From Candidatus Omnitrophota bacterium (lineage in GTDB: Bacteria > Omnitrophota > Gorgyraeia > Gygaellales > Profunditerraquicolaceae), in assembly GCA_030691725.1 (NCBI GenBank), contig JAUYDQ010000097.1:1-12592 (forward strand): a stretch of DNA of 12,592 nucleotides, given 5' to 3'. The notes under the pieces are model-generated. The model was not told where the DNA came from. It ran no database searches and saw only the letters and a program-made list of their open reading frames with translations. Positions 5,329 to 12,149 of this stretch are shown here, piece after piece. A program made the translations under genes and the position numbers. How positions within the stretch are numbered: position 1 is the stretch's first letter; every line of letters starts with the position of its first letter.

Positions 5329-7366
5329 TTTTTTTATCTTGGTTGTCGCTATGACGCTATTGGGTATTTGTTTTACAGGAAAAGCGGATGGAACCGCTTC
5401 GATAACAGAAGAGCAAAATTTTTCTCGACTTGCCGTCCTCTATAATAAAGGGGAATTTTCCAAGGCCATTAAAGGATATAAGCAATTAGCCGATGAGGGT
5501 GAAATTGTTGGGTATCTTAACTTAGCCGCTATTTTTAAAGACTTGAGCGATTATCCTCGAGCGATATACGTATTGAAGAAGACACGCGGTAAATTTGCCA
5601 ATGATGTGCGTGTTCTGTCATTACTGGGGCGGCTTTATTATTTAAACGGTCAGACAGAGCAGGCGATTGTAGTGATGAATAAGGTATTGGAGTTGAAGCC
5701 TAAGGATGCGGATACTTTTATTACTCTTGGCTTATGCAATGAGGAGGCGGGTGACGATAACACTGCACAGCAGTATTTTAACCAGGCTATTTCTTTGGAT
5801 AAAAATAACTTCATTGCGCGTCTTTCGCTGGCGGACCTTTATTATCACAATAACAGGCTTTCCGAAGCGCTGGATGAATATAAGGCAGCGAGTTTTATTG
5901 ATGCCAGTATTGTGGGTATCCAAAAGATGTTAGGGGAGATATTCTTTCAACTAGGTAACCTTGAGGAGGCGTATAGGCGTTACCAAAGGCTAAGCTTAAT
6001 TGTTCCGCAAGATAAATTGGTGGCACAAAGACTAAAGGAAATCAGCCTAAAGTTAGGTAAGGCATTTTTTGAAAAGGAGAAGAAAGAGAAAGCATTGCTG
6101 CGTAAGGAAAAGTCGGTTTTGGTAAAACCTTTCCCAAAAATCAAGAATGTCATAACTGTGCGGGTCGGTATAGTTCAGAGCCAGAATTCGCTTGAATTTA
6201 AATGTTCGACCCATTTTGTAGCTAAAACGAGAGACGGGAAGTTGGATGTGCTGAATGGTTCAGCTAATAAGAATTACCTTGTTGTAAAGAACAGCGATGG
6301 AAGACTTGTCATATCCGAAAAGCAAAACGTTGATACCATAGTAGTTGACGAGGCAATTTTAATCAATCCTTCAAATCCGCAAGGTGCCATAACTATATTT
6401 AATGTGCAGTCGGGAATGAATAATTTTTGGTCAAATCAGGAGGATAGATCATATCGAGGTACGATAGAAGTTACGAGCGGTATCAACGTAGTAAATATTC
6501 TTAACTTGGAGGAATATTTATACGGCGTGGTTCCTGCTGAAATGCCTGCGAATTGGCCGAAAGAGGCGCTTAAGGCGCAGGCAGTCGCTGCCCGCTCAGA
6601 GGCTTTTAAAAAGGTGGGCAGGCATAAAGATGAGGGATTTGATTTTTGCGCCGAGGTTCATTGCCAGTCCTATAAGGGTGTAGAACAAGAAACGCAGCGT
6701 ACCAATGAGGCAGTTGATGAAACAAGGGGCGAAGTTATGTTGTATAAAGGTAAGCCCGTAGATGCGCTTTATTCAAGTAACTGCGGCGGCCATACGCAGA
6801 GTAATGTCTTTGGCAATGCCCAAGATATCCCCTATCTTGCTGCCCAAATCGATTCTTTTAATGACGTAAATTTAATCTTTCCGCTTTCTCCTTTTGAAAT
6901 GGAAGGCTGGCTGCAAGAGCCGCCTAAAGGAATTCTTTGTAGCTTATCAGGAGAATCTAACAGTAGCAATTTCAGGTGGGTAAGGATTTATAGCGCCCAA
7001 GAATTAATTGAGTTATTAAATAAAATAGCCGATTTTGGGGAGATAACCAAAATTATTGTCCTTAAACGGCAGCCTTCAGGACATATAAGTGCCATAAAAG
7101 TAGTCGGCACCAAGGCCTCACAAATTCTAGAAAAAGAACTTAACATCCGTCAGGTGCTGGGGAATTTACGAAGTAGCATGTTTAAAGTGGAAATTCAATA
7201 CGGCCCGGATAAAAAACCAAAAACATTTATTTTTTACGGTGGCGGCTGGGGCCACGGCGTGGGTATGTGTCAGTCGGGTGCCTATGGCATGGCAAAGCAA
7301 GGCAGGAATTACAAAGATATTTTAAAGTATTATTTTGAAGGGGTTGAATTTAAGAAAATTTACTAA
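5312..7366 (+). CDS. TPR-SpoIID domain protein, probable peptidoglycan lytic enzyme
   Basis: A 684-residue exported protein. From GTG 5312 the N-terminus is a standard signal sequence (MKLKNNFFILVVAMTLLG). Residues about 37-245 are a run of tetratricopeptide repeats, a basic linker follows, and the second half is a SpoIID/LytB-type domain. SpoIID enzymes are lytic transglycosylases that cut glycan strands lacking stem peptides. The catalytic-Glu motif VVPAEMP (Glu410) is present, as are the Cys/His group CAEVHCQ (446-452), the CGGHT turn (491-495) and the C-terminal GWGHGVGMCQSGA. In spore formers SpoIID acts in engulfment, but no sporulation genes are here, so a role in general wall remodelling is more likely, with the TPRs recruiting partners. 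The first 17 bases overlap the receiver gene. Upstream TTG codons at 5288 and 5300 are possible starts but spoil the signal peptide. The spacing of the ribosome binding site is poor for every choice. Confidence 0.87.
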   Translation: MKLKNNFFILVVAMTLLGICFTGKADGTASITEEQNFSRLAVLYNKGEFSKAIKGYKQLADEGEIVGYLNLAAIFKDLSDYPRAIYVLKKTRGKFANDVRVLSLLGRLYYLNGQTEQAIVVMNKVLELKPKDADTFITLGLCNEEAGDDNTAQQYFNQAISLDKNNFIARLSLADLYYHNNRLSEALDEYKAASFIDASIVGIQKMLGEIFFQLGNLEEAYRRYQRLSLIVPQDKLVAQRLKEISLKLGKAFFEKEKKEKALLRKEKSVLVKPFPKIKNVITVRVGIVQSQNSLEFKCSTHFVAKTRDGKLDVLNGSANKNYLVVKNSDGRLVISEKQNVDTIVVDEAILINPSNPQGAITIFNVQSGMNNFWSNQEDRSYRGTIEVTSGINVVNILNLEEYLYGVVPAEMPANWPKEALKAQAVAARSEAFKKVGRHKDEGFDFCAEVHCQSYKGVEQETQRTNEAVDETRGEVMLYKGKPVDALYSSNCGGHTQSNVFGNAQDIPYLAAQIDSFNDVNLIFPLSPFEMEGWLQEPPKGILCSLSGESNSSNFRWVRIYSAQELIELLNKIADFGEITKIIVLKRQPSGHISAIKVVGTKASQILEKELNIRQVLGNLRSSMFKVEIQYGPDKKPKTFIFYGGGWGHGVGMCQSGAYGMAKQGRNYKDILKYYFEGVEFKKIY

Positions 7367-7369
7367 GCT

Positions 7370-8047
7370 ATGCTTAAGACATTGGGCTATATATTGCTTG
7401 CGTTACTTGTAATTATTATGTTCTTTACGCCGGCGCGAAACTATATGAACAATTTGTTTCATCGCCAGAAGAGCGAATTGAAAGAGGGGCAGATAATAGG
7501 AACCGTTTCTGGTTATAATTCTCGAGTTGAAGAAATTCAGGGAATTTTAAAAGAAGCTGGTTTTGAGCCAGGCCCGATGGATGGAGTTATGGGTGGCCAG
7601 ACAAGGGCAGCGATAAGGAAATTTCAAAAGGCAAAGGGTCTAAGGCCTACTGGTAAGATAGATTCAGATACACAGCTGGCATTGAATAAGGAAAAGGAAA
7701 TAGTAAAAACTTCTCCAGAGAAAGAGTCAGAAGTTGGTTTATCTTTAGATTGGAGCACGCCCACGATTATAAAAGAACAAGATTTAGATACAGATAAGCA
7801 AGATATGGCTAAAAAGATTAAAGTTCAGGATGAAGTTTTAAGTTACCGTTTAAAATCTAAGGATAGAGTAAAAAAGATACAGACAGCCTTAAAAAAAGCA
7901 GGTTTCTACAAAGGCGAGGTAGAGGGTAAGATTGGGCCGCAAACCGAAAGAGCAATAAAGGCATTTCAGAAATCAAAAGGCTTTAATCCCGATGGGATTG
8001 TGGGTCCGAAAACATGGGAGGAACTAAACAAATATTTAAAAGACTAG
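7370..8047 (+). CDS. Membrane-anchored protein with two peptidoglycan-binding (PGBD) domains
   Basis: A 225-residue protein. Residues 5-20 form an N-terminal membrane anchor or uncleaved signal. Two PG_binding_1 three-helix domains follow: 51-106 (VEEIQGILKEAGFEPGPMDG, then TRAAIRKFQ) and 165-222 (VKKIQTALKKAGFYKGEVEG, then TERAIKAFQ). They are joined by a charged linker of about 58 residues. Each has the D/E-G-x-x-G-x-x-T-x-x-A-I-x-x-FQ signature of the family, which binds cell-wall glycan or peptide and usually escorts a hydrolase. No catalytic domain is present, so it is likely a structural or adaptor protein between inner membrane and wall. It starts three bases after the SpoIID-type gene, and the two are probably translated together. 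The second domain resembles that of the next gene (KNAGFYNGPVDGKIG against KKAGFYKGEVEGKIG), which suggests duplication. Confidence 0.87.
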   Translation: MLKTLGYILLALLVIIMFFTPARNYMNNLFHRQKSELKEGQIIGTVSGYNSRVEEIQGILKEAGFEPGPMDGVMGGQTRAAIRKFQKAKGLRPTGKIDSDTQLALNKEKEIVKTSPEKESEVGLSLDWSTPTIIKEQDLDTDKQDMAKKIKVQDEVLSYRLKSKDRVKKIQTALKKAGFYKGEVEGKIGPQTERAIKAFQKSKGFNPDGIVGPKTWEELNKYLKD

Positions 8048-8059
8048 GAAGGAGGACAA

Positions 8060-8473
8060 ATGCTAAGGATGCTTTTGGTAGTTTTTCTAGTTATAAGTTT
8101 AGCAGGTTGTGCTACAACAAGAAAAGGACATGATACTCAAACGCAACAGTTACAGAAGAGAATTAGTTATCTCGAGGCTGAGCTTCAGAGGAAAAACCAA
8201 GAAGTAAGTAGCCTAGAGAATGAATTGGCGCAAACTCAAGGCACTGGTTCTTTATCTCGCAGTACAAGAGAAAGTAGCGCAGGTTCGCTCTCACCAAAAC
8301 AGATTCAGAGGGCCTTAAAGAATGCCGGTTTTTATAATGGTCCCGTTGATGGGAAAATCGGGTCTAAAACTAAAGATGCGATAAAATCCTTTCAGAAAGC
8401 CAACGGCCTTAAAGCCGATGGAGTGGTAGGCAAAAGGACAGTTGAAAAGTTAAATGATTATTTAACAAGATAA
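8060..8473 (+). CDS. Lipoprotein with coiled coil and peptidoglycan-binding domain
   Basis: A 137-residue lipoprotein. The signal ends in a lipobox (SLAGC) with lipidated Cys17. Residues about 28-60 form a short coiled coil rich in Gln, Leu and Glu, followed by a Ser/Gly/Thr linker and one PG_binding_1 domain (77-135; QIQRALKNAGFYNG, then TKDAIKSFQ). The plan is like a small Lpp/Pal-type tether: lipid in the outer membrane, coiled coil for oligomerisation, wall-binding tip. No enzyme motif is visible. AAGGAGG just ahead of ATG 8060 is a strong ribosome binding site, and only 12 bases separate it from the previous gene. Confidence 0.87.
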   Translation: MLRMLLVVFLVISLAGCATTRKGHDTQTQQLQKRISYLEAELQRKNQEVSSLENELAQTQGTGSLSRSTRESSAGSLSPKQIQRALKNAGFYNGPVDGKIGSKTKDAIKSFQKANGLKADGVVGKRTVEKLNDYLTR

Positions 8474-8495
8474 CAAACAACCGTTTTTGATTAAT

Positions 8496-9425
8496 ATGAA
8501 GAAAAGGTTTTTTATACTCGTATTATTTCTGGTGATAATACCTATTATTAGTATAGGAGCTTATTTTGGTTATACAAAATACAAGAATATTCAGGAAGAG
8601 CGCGCAAGGCAAATTTTACTTGAAAGAAGAATAACTGCTTGGAAGTTGCTTCGAGTAACTTTGGAAAAAGAAATCCGAAATTTTAAAGGCGAAGCAGGAA
8701 TTGTGATTAAAGATCTGAGTAAGAATTGGGAGCTGAGTTTTAACAAGGATAATTTATTTCCTTCCGCCAGCCTGGCAAAGATTCCTATTATGTCTGCCTG
8801 TTTCCTTGCTGCCGAGGAAGGTAGGTTAAAGCTTGAGCGTAATGTTGCGCTTAAATCAAGCGATAAACTTTCCGGTTCCGGAATATTAAAAGACGCACAT
8901 CCCGGAACTACTTTTACCGTAGAAGAATTAATCGGGCTTATGATTTATGACAGCGATAACACCGCCACAAATATCCTCACCAATATGGTAGGCATTGATT
9001 ATCTGAATAATTCATTCAAGGCCTTCGGTCTAAAAAATACCAATCTTACCCGCAAGGTAGCTGATTTTTATTCAAGAGACAAAGGTATTGAGAACTATAC
9101 TACTGCCGAAGATATGGCTTCTATATTGGAGCAGATTTACCGAAGAAGCCTTGTAAATAAGGATGTTTCCGAAAAATGCCTAAAGTTATTGAAGTTGCAG
9201 CGCGTTAATGACCGCATCCCTAAGTATTTACCGGTCGATGTTACGGTTGCTCACAAGACCGGCCTTGAGCGCAGCGTTTGCCATGACGTAGGGATAGTGT
9301 TTACCTGTAAAGGAGTTTTTTTGATTTGCGTATTGACCAAGCACGCAAATTCAAACAGCGTTCCTTCCAAGGAATTTATCGCTAAAGTCGCATCGCCTGT
9401 CTATGCTTACTTTGAACAATTGTAA
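8496..9425 (+). CDS. Class A beta-lactamase-fold serine hydrolase, membrane anchored
   Basis: Counted from an in-frame TTG at 8487 the protein is 312 residues; ATG 8496 (309 residues) is the better start, although neither has a clear ribosome binding site. Numbering here is from 8487. Residues 7-29 form a membrane anchor or signal. The catalytic domain has the three motifs of penicillin-recognising enzymes: Ser95-Leu-Ala-Lys98, Ser156-Asp-Asn158, and Lys257-Thr-Gly259. The order and spacing fit the class A beta-lactamase family (PF13354 type). The omega-loop segment that should carry Glu166 is not a clean match (GIENYTTAEDM is the nearest), so efficient beta-lactam hydrolysis cannot be claimed. 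Set among wall-binding proteins, a D-Ala-D-Ala peptidase or another peptidoglycan role is as likely as drug resistance. Confidence 0.85.
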   Translation: MKKRFFILVLFLVIIPIISIGAYFGYTKYKNIQEERARQILLERRITAWKLLRVTLEKEIRNFKGEAGIVIKDLSKNWELSFNKDNLFPSASLAKIPIMSACFLAAEEGRLKLERNVALKSSDKLSGSGILKDAHPGTTFTVEELIGLMIYDSDNTATNILTNMVGIDYLNNSFKAFGLKNTNLTRKVADFYSRDKGIENYTTAEDMASILEQIYRRSLVNKDVSEKCLKLLKLQRVNDRIPKYLPVDVTVAHKTGLERSVCHDVGIVFTCKGVFLICVLTKHANSNSVPSKEFIAKVASPVYAYFEQL

Positions 9426-9442
9426 GAAGAGGGAGGGTTGTA

Positions 9443-10123
9443 ATGAAAACCAGAATGACAATTTTCCTGTTTTTGGCAATGTTCGCATTATCCGGATGTA
9501 CCTATATTCAAAAGGCACGCAGGGCAGATGAGCTGGAGCAGGAAAATACGAACCTAAGATATAGGCTGGAGCAGCTTAAGAAAGAAAAAGCCAAGGAAGC
9601 CCAGCGTATCATAGAGGACAAAGACAGAGAGCTTTCGGATCTTGAGAAGGCTAAGCTTGAGCTTGAGGAAGCACTGAAGAAGGAAATCGGTGAATACAAA
9701 GCAAAATTGCAGATGACGGAAAGAGGGTTGGTTATTACCTTTTTATCTGAGGTTTTCTTTGATTCAGGTAAAGACATAGTGCGTTCTGACGGTAAAGAGA
9801 CTTTACAAAAAGTTGCCCAAGTTTTAAATCAAAATGTTCCTAATTCTCATGTTGCTATCGAAGGGTATACCGATAATGAACCCATTAAACATTCCGGCTG
9901 GAAATCAAATTGGGAACTCTCCTCTGGCCGGGCATTGGCAGTGCTGCATCAACTGATCGACGAATGTAAGGTTAAGCCGCAGAGGCTTTCCGCTAACGGT
10001 TACGGAGAATATCGGCCGGTTGCAAGCAATGATACGAAAGAGGGTAAGCAGAAAAATAGGAGGGTTGAGATAGTTATTCTGCCGTCAAAAGTGAGCAAGG
10101 TGAAAGAGGAAATAATAAGATAG
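9443..10123 (+). CDS. OmpA/Pal-type lipoprotein with long coiled coil
   Basis: A 226-residue outer-membrane-type lipoprotein. The lipobox ALSGC gives lipidated Cys19. Residues about 26-90 are a continuous Glu/Lys-rich coiled coil. Residues about 95-214 form an OmpA/MotB-like domain: VFFDSGKDIVRSDG, then GYTDNEP (Asp144), ELSSGRALAVL (Arg163) and the closing NRRVEIVI. Unlike the OmpA domain at 3960-4928, all the usual peptidoglycan-contact residues are present. The longer insert after GYTDNEPIKHSGW resembles MotB and related OmpA proteins more than Pal. It most likely ties the outer membrane to the wall, with the coiled coil as spacer or oligomerisation element. A GAGGGAGG stretch lies closely before ATG 9443, and the gap from the previous gene is 17 bases. 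Confidence 0.88.
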   Translation: MKTRMTIFLFLAMFALSGCTYIQKARRADELEQENTNLRYRLEQLKKEKAKEAQRIIEDKDRELSDLEKAKLELEEALKKEIGEYKAKLQMTERGLVITFLSEVFFDSGKDIVRSDGKETLQKVAQVLNQNVPNSHVAIEGYTDNEPIKHSGWKSNWELSSGRALAVLHQLIDECKVKPQRLSANGYGEYRPVASNDTKEGKQKNRRVEIVILPSKVSKVKEEIIR

Positions 10124-10207
10124 ACTCTAAAAGGAGGCGAGAGAACAAAATAAAGATAATATTAGGATCAGGGAAAAGCCACAATAAAAAAAGGAGGGGC
10201 ATAAAAA

Positions 10208-10591
10208 ATGAAAAAGATTACTCTTGTTTTGGTTCTTGTTGCGGTAGCAATTTTTAGTAATCAGGCGTTTTCAATGGAAAAAAGACCAGCAGCAAAGAAA
10301 ACAGCTGCCACTAAAACAACTCAGGAAATCCTAAAAATTACCGGAAGAGTAACCGGTTATAATTGGTCAAATTCGACTATCACTGTTTCAGCCAGTTACG
10401 GGAATCCCTTAGTTATAACTATTGATAAAAACACCGTGATTTCAAAAGCGAAAAAGACTCTTAAGATGGCCGATATTAAAAGCGGAGATTACGTTACAGT
10501 AACATATGAGGCTAAGAAGGGCACAAATATTGCAAAGTCTATCATAGTGGAAGATAGAAGTTCTTCTGTGCCAACAAAAAGTAAAAAATAG
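10208..10591 (+). CDS. Small exported beta-rich protein (DUF5666-like)
   Basis: A 127-residue protein with a signal peptide (about 1-22, ending NQAFS), a Lys/Ala/Thr-rich spacer (25-42) and a compact beta-strand domain (about 43-115). The domain pattern is 'I-x-G-x-V', 'S-T-I-T-V', 'I-T-I-D-K-N-T', then 'M-A-D-I-K-S-G-D-Y-V-T-V-T-Y'. This resembles the short OB-like repeats often labelled DUF5666, a family without a known function. The tail is again Lys/Ser rich. AGGAGG (10192-10197) lies ten bases before ATG 10208. The 84-base gap from the previous gene is wider than the others in the operon, so a separate promoter is possible, but I see no clear one. The function is not recognised; its place suggests an envelope role. 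Confidence 0.72.
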   Translation: MKKITLVLVLVAVAIFSNQAFSMEKRPAAKKTAATKTTQEILKITGRVTGYNWSNSTITVSASYGNPLVITIDKNTVISKAKKTLKMADIKSGDYVTVTYEAKKGTNIAKSIIVEDRSSSVPTKSKK

Positions 10592-10596
10592 TATAG

Positions 10597-11940
10597 CTAT
10601 CGTAGGAAGACAGGAGGTATTTTTAATAAGTTTCTGTATTTTGTGACTGTTCGGCGCGATATATTTATACCATTTTTTCGGAGTATATCTGCAATTGCCT
10701 GATCAAAAAGAGGTTTTTGTTTATCGATGCAGACGATATTTTTTATTCGAGAAAGAACATTTTTTCGCGATATCGAGCCTCCCTTGTTTAGAGTTAATTT
10801 CGGACTAAATAAATCCTTTATTCGTAGTGTCCCTTGAGGTGTAGCAATATATTTGTTAGAGGCTATCCTAGCTACCGTTGAAAGATGAAGCCCGGTTTTA
10901 TGAGCGATATCTTTCAGCCCTAAAGGCTTAAGGTAAGACAAATCTTTTCGCATGGCCTGTTTCTGTATTTCGGCAATAGCTTTTATTACTTTTATCATAT
11001 TATTCTGTCTTTGCTTTACAGCTTCTATTAACCACAAAGCACTTTTTAACCTTTCTTTAATAAATCGTGTAGTTTCTTCTGAGGCGGCAGAAGACTTCAA
11101 AAGTTTTTTGTAGAAAGGATTAACCTTTAGCTGTGGCAAATTGTCATCATTGAACATAAGTCGGAGCTTATTGCTATATACTTTAACGAATACATCCGGA
11201 ATTATGGTTACATTGTTTTCCTCTTGAGAAATAGTTGTGCCTGGTCGAGGGTTAAGAGATTTTATTTTTTCAATAGCACTTTTGACTTCTGCTATGCTAA
11301 CATCTAATTTTTTAGCGATTATTTGATATGCCTTTTTAGTCAGTTCTTTAAAATGCGATTGAACAATTTTATACGCTAAAGACTGCTCTTGCTCATCATT
11401 TTTAAGTTGAATAAGTAGGCATTCCTGTAGATTTCTAGCACCGATCCCAGAAGGTTCAAGGGATTGTATAGCCCTTAGAACAGCCTCTATTTTTTCTAAG
11501 GGAAGATCACGTTCTTTACTAAATTGCTCTAGGGATACTCGAAGATACCCGTTGCTATCTATGTGGTTGATGAGTTCTTCCGCAATTAGTAACTCATTTT
11601 CATTTAGAAAGGTCATTCTTAGCTGTTGGAGTAGATAGTCTTGTAGATTTTGAGTTTGTGGAGGCTCTTTTTGTGAAAACTGCATGCTGTTATCAATTTC
11701 GCTACCAGAGTAAGTTTGGTTTTTAAGATAAGAGGCGTTATTTGAGCTCAATATTTTTTTAATTTCACCTTCTAGATTCTCCTTACTCATTGATTGCAGA
11801 AGCGGATTTTCTGCTATCTGTTCTTTAAGGTATCCTTCCAAAGAATTATAGGGCAATTGCAGAATATAGAGCGCTTGCTTCAGCTTAGGTGTGATTAATA
11901 ATTTTGGAGACAGCCTATGTGATAAACTAATTTTCTCCAT
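10597..11940 (-). CDS. rpoN: RNA polymerase sigma-54 factor
   Basis: A 447-residue sigma factor, near the usual 450-500. Region I at the N-terminus is the activator-response part (LSPKLLITPKLKQALYILQLP, then ENPLL). The short acidic region II is reduced. The core-binding domain occupies the middle (QDYLLQQLRM, GYLRVSLEQF, LEPSGIGARNLQECLLIQL, LNPRPG). A helix-turn-helix (LKDIAHKTGLHLSTVARIASNKYIATPQG) reads the -12 element, and the C-terminal RpoN box SRRTVTKYRN (428-437; consensus ARRTVAKYRE) reads the -24 element. All parts needed are present. It needs an ATP-driven activator, and one is encoded at 2347-3768. The start ATG at 11940 has no visible ribosome binding site. The gene converges on the envelope operon with only five bases between stop codons and diverges from the hflK promoter. 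Confidence 0.96.
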   Translation of the reverse strand: MEKISLSHRLSPKLLITPKLKQALYILQLPYNSLEGYLKEQIAENPLLQSMSKENLEGEIKKILSSNNASYLKNQTYSGSEIDNSMQFSQKEPPQTQNLQDYLLQQLRMTFLNENELLIAEELINHIDSNGYLRVSLEQFSKERDLPLEKIEAVLRAIQSLEPSGIGARNLQECLLIQLKNDEQEQSLAYKIVQSHFKELTKKAYQIIAKKLDVSIAEVKSAIEKIKSLNPRPGTTISQEENNVTIIPDVFVKVYSNKLRLMFNDDNLPQLKVNPFYKKLLKSSAASEETTRFIKERLKSALWLIEAVKQRQNNMIKVIKAIAEIQKQAMRKDLSYLKPLGLKDIAHKTGLHLSTVARIASNKYIATPQGTLRIKDLFSPKLTLNKGGSISRKNVLSRIKNIVCIDKQKPLFDQAIADILRKNGINISRRTVTKYRNLLKIPPVFLR

Positions 11941-11964
11941 AGAATTATTTTAACACAAAAACTA

Positions 11965-11993
11965 TTGTTTTTCTAAAGAAAATAAGTTATAAT
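11965..11993 (+). promoter_or_regulatory. Sigma-70-type promoter of the hflK leader
   Basis: TTGTTT (11965-11970), a 17-base spacer and a perfect TATAAT (11988-11993) predict a start near 12000. This is immediately before the first hairpin of the leader and about 60 bases from the rpoN start on the other strand. Confidence 0.75.
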
Positions 11994-11999
11994 ATTTCC

Positions 12000-12149
12000 T
12001 ACTAATGAAAGCAATTCTGAATTAGGATTGCTTTGGGTCCAGAGACAATTCTCTGGAGGATTTTGGGATGGTCGGGCCGCCATCTTACTCTGTTCAGATG
12101 GCGGCTTTTATTTTTGTGTAACATAAAAATTTGAAAGGAGGCAGAAGCT
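12000..12149 (+). ncRNA. Structured 5' leader, copy 2 (candidate riboswitch/attenuator) of hflK
   Basis: In order: hairpin 1 (AAAGCAAT 12008-12015 with ATTGCTTT 12027-12034), GGGTCC (12035-12040), hairpin 2 (TCCAGAGA 12038-12045 with TCTCTGGA 12050-12057), GGAGG (12055-12059), the core GATGGTCGGGCCGCCATCTT (12067-12086), and a terminator (12076-12115). The same elements occur in the same order at 875-1007. GATGG (12067-12071) can pair with CCATC (12080-12084), competing with the terminator. GGTCC (12036-12040) could also pair with GGGCC (12074-12078) as a pseudoknot, in competition with hairpin 2. After the terminator, an unstructured stretch carries a strong AAAGGAGG site for hflK. I cannot name the family. 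Confidence 0.6.
12076..12115 (+). terminator. Attenuator hairpin before hflK
   Basis: A perfect 10-bp G+C-rich stem (GCCGCCATCT 12076-12085 with AGATGGCGGC 12096-12105), a ten-base loop, and TTTTATTTTT make a strong intrinsic terminator. It lies between the promoter and the hflK start, so expression of hflK must depend on readthrough. Confidence 0.88.

Noticed and set aside
8496..9425. Acquired beta-lactam resistance gene
   Set aside because: The gene is embedded in a wall-protein operon with no mobile-element remains, and its omega loop is not a standard one, so a housekeeping role fits better.
12067..12086. ZTP or fluoride riboswitch, because of the CCGCC and GATGG elements
   Set aside because: The ZTP motif needs CCGCCUGGGC with an upstream GGGxCGUGA domain, and the fluoride motif needs a different pseudoknot. 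Neither set of conserved bases is present.
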